Of a stretch of DNA of 6,670 bases, positions 1 through 6,670 are shown piece after piece. A program made the translations under genes and the position numbers. The notes under the pieces were generated by a model. The model was not told the origin of the DNA, made no database searches, and saw only the letters and a program-made list of their open reading frames with translations. Source of the stretch: an uncultured Polyangiaceae bacterium (GTDB taxonomy: Bacteria; Myxococcota_A; Polyangia; Polyangiales; Houyiibacteriaceae); assembly GCA_947258625.1 (NCBI GenBank), contig CAMYJN010000133.1:1-6670 (forward strand), written 5' to 3'. How positions within the stretch are numbered: the first letter of the stretch is position 1; every line of letters begins with the position of its first letter.

Positions 1-96
1 GTGACCGAAGGTGAATACATCGACAGCCAGCAAGAAGTCGAGGTCATGACGGTGGAGGGGGCACGCGTCGTCGTGCGAATCCCCGATGCAACCTAG
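1..96 (+). CDS. nfeD: NfeD-family membrane protein, C-terminal end (5' part outside window)
   Basis: Only the last 31 codons and the TAG stop are present. The reading frame is open to the left edge, so the GTG at base 1 is probably an internal valine and not the start. The visible residues, with the stretch EGEYIDSQQEVEV followed by VEGARVVVRIP, match the final strands of the NfeD C-terminal OB-fold domain, where family members carry a pattern like 'sEGefIekGekVeVi.veGnrlvVr'. NfeD proteins are membrane proteins, often with an N-terminal ClpP-like serine protease domain, and are commonly encoded beside SPFH proteins whose assembly they assist. Here floA follows after 12 bp, which strongly supports the call. 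Whether this protein is the long form with the protease domain or the short form cannot be told from the window. Confidence 0.8.
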   Translation: MTEGEYIDSQQEVEVMTVEGARVVVRIPDAT

Positions 97-104
97 GAAG
101 GAAG
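95..104 (+). promoter_or_regulatory. Strong ribosome binding site of floA
   Basis: The purine run AGGAAGGAAG begins inside the TAG stop of the upstream NfeD-like gene and ends 4 bases before the floA ATG. It is the best Shine-Dalgarno sequence in the window and fixes the floA start at 109. Its overlap with the preceding stop suggests translation of floA follows that of the upstream gene on one mRNA. Confidence 0.7.
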
Positions 105-108
105 TCCC

Positions 109-1095
109 ATGCAGATCGTTCCAGTCGCCCTAATTTTTCTTCTCATCATCGTCGTCTTTGTCCTGTTCGTCTGGCTGATCCCGGTCCGCCTTTGGATCGC
201 GGCCTGGTCGAGCGGTGCGCGGGTCGGCTTCGGCGAGCTCATCGGCATGCGCTTGCGGCGGGTGTCACCGGGCGCCGTCGTCAACCCTCGCATCACCGCA
301 GTGAAAGCGGGTATCGATCTGCCGACCAATACCCTGGAGTCGCACTACCTTGCGGGAGGCAACGTCGCGCGCGTGGTCAACGCCCTGATCAGCGCGGACA
401 AAGCCGGCATCACGCTTGGCTTCCAACAGGCGGCCGCGATCGACCTGGCGGGCCGCGACGTGCTCGAAGCGGTGCAGACGAGCGTCAATCCCAGGGTCAT
501 CACGACACCCAAGATCACCGCTGTCGCCAAGGACGGGATTCAGCTCTTGGTGGTCACACGAATCACGGTTCGGTCCAACATCGACCGGTTGGTCGGTGGC
601 GCGACCGAAGAGACGGTCGTCGCGCGCGTCGGCGAGGGCATCGTTTCGACGATCGGCTCGTCGCTGAACTACGCCGAGGTTCTGGAGAACCCGGACACGA
701 TTTCCAAGAACGTGCTCTCGCGTGGCTTGGACAGCGGCACGGCATTCAACATTTTGTCGATCGACATCGCCGACGTCGATGTGGGGACCAACATCGGCGC
801 CAAGCTGATGACCGAGCAGGCCGAGGCCGACAAACAGGTCGCGCAGGCTCGAGCCGAGGGGCGACGGGCGCTCGCGGTGGCGGCTGAGCAGGAAATGCGC
901 GCGAAGGTCGAGGAGATGCGCGCGCACCTGGTCGAGGCCGAAGCCAAGATCCCTGCGGCCATGGCTGAAGCGCTCAAGGAAGGCAACCTCGGTGTGATGG
1001 ACTACTACAACCTCCGCAACGTGGCGGCCGACACCGAGATGCGTGACTCGATCAGCAAAGCAACGGGCCAATCGGACGATGACGACCAAGCCTAG
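109..1095 (+). CDS. floA: Flotillin-like protein FloA (SPFH domain membrane scaffold)
   Basis: This 328-residue protein matches FloA (older name UPF0365/YqfA) over its whole length; Bacillus FloA, from memory, is about 331 residues. FloA oligomerises in functional membrane microdomains and affects membrane fluidity and the assembly of membrane complexes. Residues 5-29 form one hydrophobic membrane segment at the N-terminus without a cleavage site. Conserved blocks follow in order: MRLRR (47-51), [10 protein letters not shown] (76-85), GRDVLEAVQ (115-123), [14 protein letters not shown] (172-185) and [11 protein letters not shown] (216-226). Residues 236-282 are an Ala/Glu/Arg-rich coiled coil beginning [14 protein letters not shown], and [10 protein letters not shown] lies at 295-304. 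The tail is acidic (SDDDDQA). An NfeD gene precedes it, the usual arrangement. No frameshift or missing block is apparent. Confidence 0.97.
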   Translation: MQIVPVALIFLLIIVVFVLFVWLIPVRLWIAAWSSGARVGFGELIGMRLRRVSPGAVVNPRITAVKAGIDLPTNTLESHYLAGGNVARVVNALISADKAGITLGFQQAAAIDLAGRDVLEAVQTSVNPRVITTPKITAVAKDGIQLLVVTRITVRSNIDRLVGGATEETVVARVGEGIVSTIGSSLNYAEVLENPDTISKNVLSRGLDSGTAFNILSIDIADVDVGTNIGAKLMTEQAEADKQVAQARAEGRRALAVAAEQEMRAKVEEMRAHLVEAEAKIPAAMAEALKEGNLGVMDYYNLRNVAADTEMRDSISKATGQSDDDDQA

Positions 1096-1231
1096 GGTCT
1101 CGCCCTTGCGCAGCGTGATCGCCAAGCCCCGCACGTTCGTCGCCCGGCTGGTGCTTGCGGACCTGATCGCGAAGCGCGGCGACGGCCCGCTCGAACGGAA
1201 GCGCCTCATCTACGGGCGGCGGAAGCGCTGA
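1079..1231 (+). CDS. Small highly basic protein overlapping the floA 3' end
   Basis: This frame encodes 50 residues. The ATG lies inside the last codons of floA (17 bp overlap), in a different frame, and the TGA is 6 bp before the next ATG. About 47 of 50 codons end in G or C, the bias of the real genes here, which argues that it is translated. The product has 15 Lys/Arg against 3 Asp/Glu. Residues 18-33 could form an amphipathic helix, and the C-terminus is the run GRRKR. There is no membrane segment and no signal peptide. I do not recognise a family. A GTG at 1043 in the same frame would add 12 residues and more overlap, and is less likely. No clear Shine-Dalgarno sequence precedes the ATG, so translational coupling to floA is the probable mode. 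A role in binding nucleic acid or acidic membranes is only a guess from charge. Confidence 0.6.
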   Translation: MTTKPRVSPLRSVIAKPRTFVARLVLADLIAKRGDGPLERKRLIYGRRKR

Positions 1232-1237
1232 AGGCCG

Positions 1238-2824
1238 ATGCAGGAGCTGCTCAAAGAGTATTTCGCCGAGATCGCGATCCTGATCTACATCCTGTACCCG
1301 CTGCTCAAGCGCGCGTGGAACCGGCTCAACAAGAAGGGCGACCCCTCGCCCAAGCGAGAGAAGGCGGGCCGCAAGACACAGGCGCCCAAGCAGGCTAAGC
1401 GGACGCCTCGCCCTCCGCCCCAGCCGCGCCGTGCGCCCGAGGCCGACTTCCTCGAGGCGGCTCGCAGCCAAGTCCTGGGGCTGAAACAAGACGCGACGCA
1501 GTTGCTGGCTCGGGCGGAGGGCGACCCGCGTCTGCAGCGGCTCGTGCCCGCGCTGCGAGAAGATCTCCTCGGTAGAGTCGAGGTGATCGAGCGGTCACTC
1601 AGCGGCGCGCCCACGATGTCGACGATCGTGGACGACCGGACTGTGCTTCGCGGGCTCGCGGCGCTCCTGCGGCACCTACAGACGATGGCGAGGCAGCGCG
1701 GCTACGGGGACTCCTCATTTCACGCCGACGCCGACAAGATGGCTGACGCCTGCTACGCGCCGTTGCTCGAGCTGGCGCGCGCGCAGGGCCTGAGGCTGAG
1801 GACGAGCCAGCCGATCACGGTTACCGGCGACTGGGATCTTTCGATCGTTCCTCGATTTGCTTCAACGCGGGTGGCCCCGCTTCGCTTGCCCGTCGGCTTC
1901 GAGAACAGCCTGTGGCGCTGGCCGGCAATTGCGCACGAGGTGGCCCACGACTTCTATTACAGCCTCGAAGGCCTCGAGACGAGCTTGCATCAGCGAACCG
2001 GCCTTCCCCGAGAAGTCCAGATGCCCGCATCCTCAGCGGACGTCGACGGCGCCTGGCTCCGAGGGCTCTTCGGCGCCTGGCTCTCGGAAATCTTCGCCGA
2101 TGTGATCGGTACCGTCAGCCTCGGCCCTGCCTACGTGGAGGCGATGCGGCGCACGTTCAAGAACCCGGGCTCGCCTCAGCAGACCGCAGCGATCATGCAG
2201 GACGGCAGCCTGATGGACGAGCACCCCCCTGCCCGCCTGCGGCTTTTCATGGCGACGCGCGTGTTGCACCACTTGGGGCGCCACGAGGAAGCAAACGACC
2301 TCTGGGAGCGATGGGAAAGCGACCACCCCGGCGTGCGGCTCTACTACTTGCCGCTCGGCGGACAATGGGTCGGCCTTGCAGACGAGACGCTTCACTCGGT
2401 CGCGGACTCGGTCATCGACGTATTCGTCCAGCGCGCCTGGCCCGAGCTCGAAGGCTTTCACGTGTTGAACATCCCCGGCTTCGCTTACCTGCACGGCGAG
2501 CACGCGGAAGTGCAACGACTGATGCGCGGGCTCGCGCGCGGCGAAACGGTGACGGGTGACGTCCGCTGGATCATGGCCGCAGCCGTGCTCGCAGCCATGG
2601 CACAGCCGTCGCTGCACGATCAGATCTTGGAGGCGGCGAGGCGTTCGATCGTCGGGGTTGGGGAAGAGCGACGGGCAGTCAGGACAAAAGCTCGCCCCCA
2701 CCCATCCCGCACCATCGCGGCAAACCTGGTTGCATCTTTGAGACAGCCAAGCGAAATCCAAGAAGCGATTGTCCTGGGCGCAGCGCTCACCCCATACAAG
2801 TCGCCTCGCTGGCACTGGCGCTGA
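1238..2824 (+). CDS. Membrane-anchored M48-like zinc metallopeptidase (gluzincin)
   Basis: The product has 528 residues. Residues 11-24 are a short hydrophobic membrane anchor. Residues 27-68 are a Lys/Arg/Pro-rich linker, and residues 69-180 are mostly helical. The catalytic signature is HEVAH at 233-237. Then comes SEIFAD at 283-288, where E284 is the likely third zinc ligand and D288 completes the E-x-x-A-D pattern of M48 enzymes (thermolysin has an equivalent ExxxD). EHPPARLR at 328-335 resembles the M48 'HPp...R' helix. Together these predict an active zinc protease next to the membrane; its substrate is unknown. M48 relatives such as HtpX act in membrane-protein quality control. The gene follows the small ORF by 6 bp and lies in the nfeD–floA operon. 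The last 7 codons and the stop fall in a hexamer repeat, and the final 50 codons have weaker G/C bias. The exact family name is uncertain. Confidence 0.72.
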   Translation: MQELLKEYFAEIAILIYILYPLLKRAWNRLNKKGDPSPKREKAGRKTQAPKQAKRTPRPPPQPRRAPEADFLEAARSQVLGLKQDATQLLARAEGDPRLQRLVPALREDLLGRVEVIERSLSGAPTMSTIVDDRTVLRGLAALLRHLQTMARQRGYGDSSFHADADKMADACYAPLLELARAQGLRLRTSQPITVTGDWDLSIVPRFASTRVAPLRLPVGFENSLWRWPAIAHEVAHDFYYSLEGLETSLHQRTGLPREVQMPASSADVDGAWLRGLFGAWLSEIFADVIGTVSLGPAYVEAMRRTFKNPGSPQQTAAIMQDGSLMDEHPPARLRLFMATRVLHHLGRHEEANDLWERWESDHPGVRLYYLPLGGQWVGLADETLHSVADSVIDVFVQRAWPELEGFHVLNIPGFAYLHGEHAEVQRLMRGLARGETVTGDVRWIMAAAVLAAMAQPSLHDQILEAARRSIVGVGEERRAVRTKARPHPSRTIAANLVASLRQPSEIQEAIVLGAALTPYKSPRWHWR

Positions 2825-2891
2825 CGCTGGCGCTGGCACTGGCACTGGCGCTGGCGCTGACACTGGCGCTGACGCTGGCGCTGACGCTGAC
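2808..2891. repeat. Tandem hexamer array, 14 units of RCTGRC
   Basis: Fourteen uninterrupted 6-bp units follow the consensus RCTGRC and vary only at two purine positions. The order of units, by first and fifth base, is GG, AG, GA, GG, GG, AG, AG, GG, GA, AG, GA, GG, GA, GA. No unit has A at both positions. The first three units encode the end of the metallopeptidase (Trp-His-Trp-Arg, then stop). In that frame a CTGGC unit supplies a TGG tryptophan codon and a CTGAC unit supplies a TGA stop. A further copy-like pair, ACTGAC ACTGTC, lies at 2971-2982. Confidence 0.95.
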
Positions 2892-2911
2892 ACCGAGGCT
2901 GCCGCGGATGT

Positions 2912-2931
2912 GGTGGGGGGTGGGCGGGCGG
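2912..2931 (+). other. G-rich run, possible two-layer G-quadruplex
   Basis: The + strand carries consecutive G-tracts of 2, 6, 3, 3 and 2 bases separated by single T or C bases. There are only three separate tracts of at least three G, so a strict three-layer quadruplex is not met within this run; a two-layer form is possible. It overlaps the first 20-bp direct repeat and lies about 80 bp before the lhr start. Confidence 0.4.
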
Positions 2932-2963
2932 TGTAATCAAAACTGGGCGGGCGGTGTAACCAA
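2921..2963. repeat. Pair of 20-bp direct repeats, 23-bp period
   Basis: The unit TGGGCGGGCGGTGTAAYCAA occurs at 2921-2940 and 2944-2963 with one mismatch (T or C at position 17). The 23-bp period is close to two helical turns, so both copies would face nearly the same side of the DNA. The core GGGCGGG is present in inverted form as CCCGCCC at 2988-2994, so either copy could pair with it in a 7-bp stem. This could be a tandem protein-binding site for lhr control or an element of a dispersed intergenic repeat family. The sequence alone does not decide. Confidence 0.85.
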
Positions 2964-2982
2964 GTCCGTCACTGACACTGTC

Positions 2983-3011
2983 GATCACCCGCCCCCGGTG
3001 CTAGATCACCC
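2983..3011. repeat. Pair of GATCACCC direct repeats just before lhr
   Basis: GATCACCC occurs at 2983-2990 and 3004-3011, a 21-bp period or two helical turns. The first copy is continuous with the CCCGCCC block that is complementary to the 20-bp repeats upstream. The second copy ends 2 bp before the lhr GTG, where a ribosome binding site would normally sit; no clear Shine-Dalgarno sequence is seen there. A protein bound here would block lhr expression, but this is inference from position only. Confidence 0.55.
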
Positions 3012-3013
3012 AC

Positions 3014-6000
3014 GTGTCCCTCTCCGGCTTTCACCCTGCGGTCGCTGGCTGGTTCGCCCGGACGTTCGGCGAGCCTACGCCGCCGCAAGTCGAAGGTTGG
3101 CCGGCGATTCGAGAGGGTACGCACACGCTGATCGCGTCGCCGACGGGATCGGGCAAGACGCTCGCGGCATTTCTGTGTGCGATCGATGAGCTGATCCAAC
3201 GCGGCCTGGCGGAGGGCCTGGAGGATCACGTCAGCGTCCTTTACGTTTCGCCCCTCAAGGCGCTCAGCAACGACATCGAAAAGAACCTCCAGGCGCCGCT
3301 CGAAGGGATCCGGGCGACGCTCTCGGAGCTCGGCTACGACGATGTCGAGATCCGAACGGCCGTACGCACCGGCGACACCCCATCGCACATCCGAACGAAG
3401 ATGGTGAAGAAGCCTCCGCACATCTTCGTAACCACCCCTGAGTCGCTCTACATCTTGCTGACCAGCGAAGGCGGGAGGCGAATGCTCTCGCGCGTTCGCA
3501 CGGTCATCGTCGACGAGATTCATGCCGTGGTGACCAACAAGCGGGGCGCCCACCTGGCCCTGTCGCTCGAACGGCTCGAAGCCCTGGTCGGGCGGGAGAT
3601 CACGCGGATCGGCCTGTCGGCGACGCAGAATCCGATCGAAGATGTGGCTCGCTACCTGGTTGGCGCCCGCGGCTCGGGTCGCGACGCCGTCCCCGGCTGC
3701 CGAATCGTCGACGTCGGGCACCAACGGGACATGGATCTGGGAGTCGAGCTGCCGGGCTCGCCGCTCGAAACGGTCATGTCCCTCGAAGTCTGGGAAGAGA
3801 TCTACGCGAAACTGGCGGCGCTGATCGAAGCGCACCAAACCACCCTGATTTTCGTCAACACGCGGCGTCTTGCCGAGCGCGTGACACGACACCTCAGCGA
3901 GCTCATCGGCGAGGAAGCGATCACCTCGCATCATGGCAGCCTGGCGCGAGCGCACCGGCTCGATGCCGAGCGGCGCTTGAAGTCGGGCGAGCTGCGCGCG
4001 GTCGTGGCGACTGCCTCGCTCGAGCTTGGGATCGACGTCGGGGATGTCGACCTGGTCTGCCAGCTCGGCTCGCCGCACTCCGTGGCCAGCTTCCTCCAAC
4101 GGGTGGGGCGCTCGGGTCACTGGCACGGCGGCACACCCAAAGGCCGACTCTTTCCAATGAGCCGCGACGACCTCGTGGAATGCGCCGCCCTGATGCGCTG
4201 CGTCCAGCGCGGCGAGCTCGACCGGATCGAAATTCCGGAGGGGCCGCTCGACATCCTTGCGCAGCAAGTCGTCGCCTCGTCGGCGGCCACCGACGAGTGG
4301 AGCGAAGATGCGCTCTTGGCCTTGGTTCGGAGAGCCTGGCCTTATCGTGAGCTGAGTGAGGAAACGTTCGGCAAGGTGTTGAACGTGCTCTCGGAGGGCT
4401 TTGCAACGAGCCGTGGCAGGCGCGGCGCGTTCTTGCACCACGACGAGGTCAACCGCTTGATTCGCCCGAGGCGAAGCGCGCGCCTAACCGCGATCACCAA
4501 CGGTGGCGCCATCCCCGACAACTTCGACTACGAGGTGCGCCTCGAGCCGGAGGGCCTTCGGGTCGGTTCGGTCAACGAGGACTTCGCCATCGAGAGCATG
4601 GCTGGGGACATTTTCCAGCTCGGCAACGTCTCGTACCGGATTCTTCGAGTCGAGCCGGGTGTCCTGCGGGTCGCCGACGCCAAGGGCCAGCCTCCGATGC
4701 TTCCGTTCTGGTTCGGCGAGGCGCCTTCGCGCGCCGATCTCCTCTCGAGCTCCGTCAACGCCATTCGCGGGGGCATCGACGAACGGCATCGAAACGTCGA
4801 AGAAGTCGTCGACTGGCTGCAGGTCGAAACGGGGATCGGCAGGCTCGCGGCACAACAGGTTGCGGAGTATCTGGTCGCATCACGAATGGCCCTGGGCACG
4901 ATGCCGACGCGTGAAACGGTGGTCCTCGAGCGCTTCTTCGACGAAACCGGCGCGATGCACCTGGTCGTTCATTCGCCATTCGGCAGCCGGGTCAATCGCG
5001 CCTGGGGCTTGGCGCTCCGCAAGCGATTCTGTCGAAGCTTCAACGTCGAGCTTCAGGCCGCTGCGACCGAAGACGCGATCGTTCTCTCGCTCGGCCCCAC
5101 GCATAGCTTTCCACTCGAAGACGTTTTCAAGTTCTTGCGCGCAGAGAACGTCCGCGACGTGCTGGTCCAAGCGCTGTTCGACGCTCCGATGTTTCAAACC
5201 CGCTGGCGATGGAACGCGACCCGGGCGTTGGCGGTCTCTCGATTCCGAGGTGGCAAGAAGGTGCCACCACCGTTTCAGCGGATGCAGGCGGACGACCTGC
5301 TCGGGCTTTGCTTCCCCGATCAGGTGGCCTGTCTCGAAAACGTCGCCGGTGATCGCGAGGTTCCGGACCATCCCCTGGTGCACCAGACGATCGAGGACTG
5401 CCTACACGAGGCCATGGACATCGAAGGGCTCGAAGCGCTCCTTCAGCGTTTGCAAGCCGGTGAGCTGACGCTGGTCGCGCGAGATCTCACCGAACCCTCG
5501 CCGCTCGCCCAGGAGATTCTGAACGCGAAGCCTTATGCATTCCTCGACGATGCACCGCTCGAAGAGCGTCGAACACAAGCGGTCATGTCGCGTCGATGGC
5601 TCGATCCCAGCCAGGCTTCGGACCTGGGCGCCCTCGACGCCGAAGCCATCGAGCGCGTGCGTAGCGAGGCATGGCCCGATCCGCGTGACGCCGAGGAAAT
5701 GCACGATGCCCTGTTGCTGCACTACTGCTTCACCGAAGAGGAGGCCGCGCGGGGCGACTGGCTGGGCTGGTTGCACGGGCTCGTCAAAGCCGGGCGGGCA
5801 ACCCGTTTCCTGACCGAGGGCGGAGTGCTTTGGACGGCTGCGGAGCGGATTCCGGTGCTGGAAGCCGCCTGGCCGAATGGGCGCGCCGAAACGAAAGTCT
5901 CGGTGCCGCAGCGCCACCTAGACGAGGACTGGTCCCGACAAGACGCCACGCGTGAAATCCTGCGAGGCCGTTTGCAAGGGTCCGGTCCGACGACGGCAAG

Positions 6001-6670
6001 CCAGCTCCTGGGCCTGCTCGGCTTGGAGTCGGGTTTGCTCGACGCTGCACTCGCCGCGCTCGAAGGAGAGGGCTTCGTCCTTCGCGGAACCTTCACGCCC
6101 AACTCGAACGATGTCGAATGGTGTGAGCGCGGGCTCCTCGCACGAATTCACCGCTACACCCTCAACCGGCTGCGAAAAGAGATCGAAGCCGTCTCGGCCG
6201 CGGACTACATGCGGTTCCTTCTCCGCTGGCAGCACGCCGCGCCAAGCGCGCGAATGGAAGGCCCCGAAGGCTTGGCCGCGATCCTCGAACAGCTCGAAGG
6301 CATCGAAGCCGGCGCCGCGGCTTGGGAAGCCGACCTCCTGCCGGTGCGTATGGAAGGCTACGACCCAACCTGGCTCGATCAGCTCTGCATCTCCGGTAGG
6401 GTCACCTGGAGCCGGCGCACGCCACCGGCTGGCCGCGCATCGAGCCCGATCCGAACGAGCCCCATCGCGTTTTGCCGCCGCGAACAGGCCCGCACCTGGC
6501 GCTTTCGCTCGCTTACCGGGGAGCCGACGTCCGCAGACGCGGCTCGGGCCCTAGAGGTGCTGCGAGCTTCAGGCGCGAGCTTCTTCGACGACATCGTTCA
6601 CCATACCGGCTTGCTGCCAACGCGCGCGGGGGCGGCCCTCGGCGAGCTCGTTTCGCTTGGCTTGGTGACC
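3014..6670 (+). CDS. lhr: Lhr superfamily 2 ATP-dependent DNA helicase, full-length type (3' end outside window)
   Basis: There are 1219 codons without a stop, continuing past the window edge. Lhr is a 3'-to-5' DNA and RNA:DNA helicase linked to genome repair. The helicase motifs are all intact: SPTGSGKT (42-49, Walker A), SPLKALSND (79-87), TTPES (140-144), DEIH (167-170), SAT (202-204), IFVNTRR (279-285), [10 protein letters not shown] (332-341) and QRVGRSGH (362-369). Lhr-specific blocks follow: IPDNFDYEV (500-508), PFWFGEAP (564-571), [16 protein letters not shown] (653-668) and [10 protein letters not shown] (827-836). Core-only Lhr would end near residue 850, but this protein continues with the long-form extension, including [19 protein letters not shown] from 1036. 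Long Lhr of about 1,500 residues implies roughly 300 more. GTG 3014 must be the start: an in-frame TAG lies at 3002-3004, no other early start exists, and FHPAVAGWF is the usual N-terminus. Confidence 0.97.
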   Translation, partial: MSLSGFHPAVAGWFARTFGEPTPPQVEGWPAIREGTHTLIASPTGSGKTLAAFLCAIDELIQRGLAEGLEDHVSVLYVSPLKALSNDIEKNLQAPLEGIRATLSELGYDDVEIRTAVRTGDTPSHIRTKMVKKPPHIFVTTPESLYILLTSEGGRRMLSRVRTVIVDEIHAVVTNKRGAHLALSLERLEALVGREITRIGLSATQNPIEDVARYLVGARGSGRDAVPGCRIVDVGHQRDMDLGVELPGSPLETVMSLEVWEEIYAKLAALIEAHQTTLIFVNTRRLAERVTRHLSELIGEEAITSHHGSLARAHRLDAERRLKSGELRAVVATASLELGIDVGDVDLVCQLGSPHSVASFLQRVGRSGHWHGGTPKGRLFPMSRDDLVECAALMRCVQRGELDRIEIPEGPLDILAQQVVASSAATDEWSEDALLALVRRAWPYRELSEETFGKVLNVLSEGFATSRGRRGAFLHHDEVNRLIRPRRSARLTAITNGGAIPDNFDYEVRLEPEGLRVGSVNEDFAIESMAGDIFQLGNVSYRILRVEPGVLRVADAKGQPPMLPFWFGEAPSRADLLSSSVNAIRGGIDERHRNVEEVVDWLQVETGIGRLAAQQVAEYLVASRMALGTMPTRETVVLERFFDETGAMHLVVHSPFGSRVNRAWGLALRKRFCRSFNVELQAAATEDAIVLSLGPTHSFPLEDVFKFLRAENVRDVLVQALFDAPMFQTRWRWNATRALAVSRFRGGKKVPPPFQRMQADDLLGLCFPDQVACLENVAGDREVPDHPLVHQTIEDCLHEAMDIEGLEALLQRLQAGELTLVARDLTEPSPLAQEILNAKPYAFLDDAPLEERRTQAVMSRRWLDPSQASDLGALDAEAIERVRSEAWPDPRDAEEMHDALLLHYCFTEEEAARGDWLGWLHGLVKAGRATRFLTEGGVLWTAAERIPVLEAAWPNGRAETKVSVPQRHLDEDWSRQDATREILRGRLQGSGPTTASQLLGLLGLESGLLDAALAALEGEGFVLRGTFTPNSNDVEWCERGLLARIHRYTLNRLRKEIEAVSAADYMRFLLRWQHAAPSARMEGPEGLAAILEQLEGIEAGAAAWEADLLPVRMEGYDPTWLDQLCISGRVTWSRRTPPAGRASSPIRTSPIAFCRREQARTWRFRSLTGEPTSADAARALEVLRASGASFFDDIVHHTGLLPTRAGAALGELVSLGLVT

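Noticed and set aside
1..3. GTG at the window edge as the true start of a 31-residue gene
   Set aside because: The residues match the very end of the NfeD C-terminal domain and the frame is open at the edge, so it is a truncated gene.
265..1209. 314-codon open frame on the - strand over floA
   Set aside because: Mirror of floA, which is conserved end to end; the translation is Arg/Asp/His-rich without family features.
2033..2893. 286-codon - strand ORF beginning in the hexamer array with Ala/Pro/Ser repeats
   Set aside because: The repetitive N-terminus is only the reverse reading of the hexamer array and the rest is antisense to the metallopeptidase.
2931..2963. DnaA-box-like TTGRTTACA on the - strand of the 20-bp repeats
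   Set aside because: Three mismatches to the TTATNCACA consensus and no replication genes nearby.
2945..2994. Rho-independent terminator from the GGGCGGG/CCCGCCC stem
   Set aside because: The loop would be 36 nt and no T-run follows the stem; a terminator cannot be supported.
2969..4441. 490-codon open frame on the - strand across the lhr 5' half
   Set aside because: It is antisense to all the conserved Lhr helicase motifs; long reverse frames are expected where G/C dominates codon position three. The translation shows no recognisable motif.
4503..5468. 321-codon + frame ORF inside lhr
   Set aside because: Shifted frame within conserved Lhr sequence; the product is a low-complexity Ser/Arg-rich string.
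1238..6670. Defence island made of a protease plus a helicase
   Set aside because: The helicase is a standard Lhr with its own upstream region, and the protease belongs to the nfeD–floA operon; no nuclease, toxin, transposase or integrase is present.

Overview
This is a GC-rich bacterial chromosomal segment in which every supported gene reads on the + strand and G/C strongly dominates the third codon position. No single gene fixes the taxon. High GC, an NfeD–FloA pair, a full-length Lhr helicase and a GC-rich CTGRC-type hexamer microsatellite between genes would fit a myxobacteria-like or related 'deltaproteobacterial' lineage; that is an inference, not a demonstration.

Positions 1-2824 look like one tightly packed operon. 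It holds the last 31 codons of an NfeD-family protein, floA (SPFH/flotillin-like raft scaffold), a very basic 50-residue protein whose start overlaps the floA end, and a membrane-anchored zinc metallopeptidase of the M48-like gluzincin type. The gaps are 12 bp, an overlap of 17 bp, and 6 bp. NfeD and FloA are known to act together at the membrane. The small basic protein and the metallopeptidase are candidate extra members of that module and are the least familiar part of the window.

Positions 2808-3013 hold the only real intergenic region, and it is packed with repeats. First come 14 tandem hexamers (RCTGRC), in which the metallopeptidase stop codon sits. Then follow a G-rich run, two 20-bp direct repeats 23 bp apart, and two 8-bp direct repeats 21 bp apart that end 2 bp before the next start codon.

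Positions 3014-6670 are a single open frame of 1219 codons without a stop, running off the window edge. It encodes the Lhr superfamily 2 DNA helicase, with the complete helicase core and most of the long C-terminal extension. Its GTG start is fixed by an in-frame TAG 12 bp upstream.

No tRNA, rRNA, CRISPR array, insertion sequence or phage gene was seen. I did not find a convincing undescribed defence or mobile system. The best leads are the NfeD–FloA–basic peptide–metallopeptidase operon and the structured repeat block before lhr.
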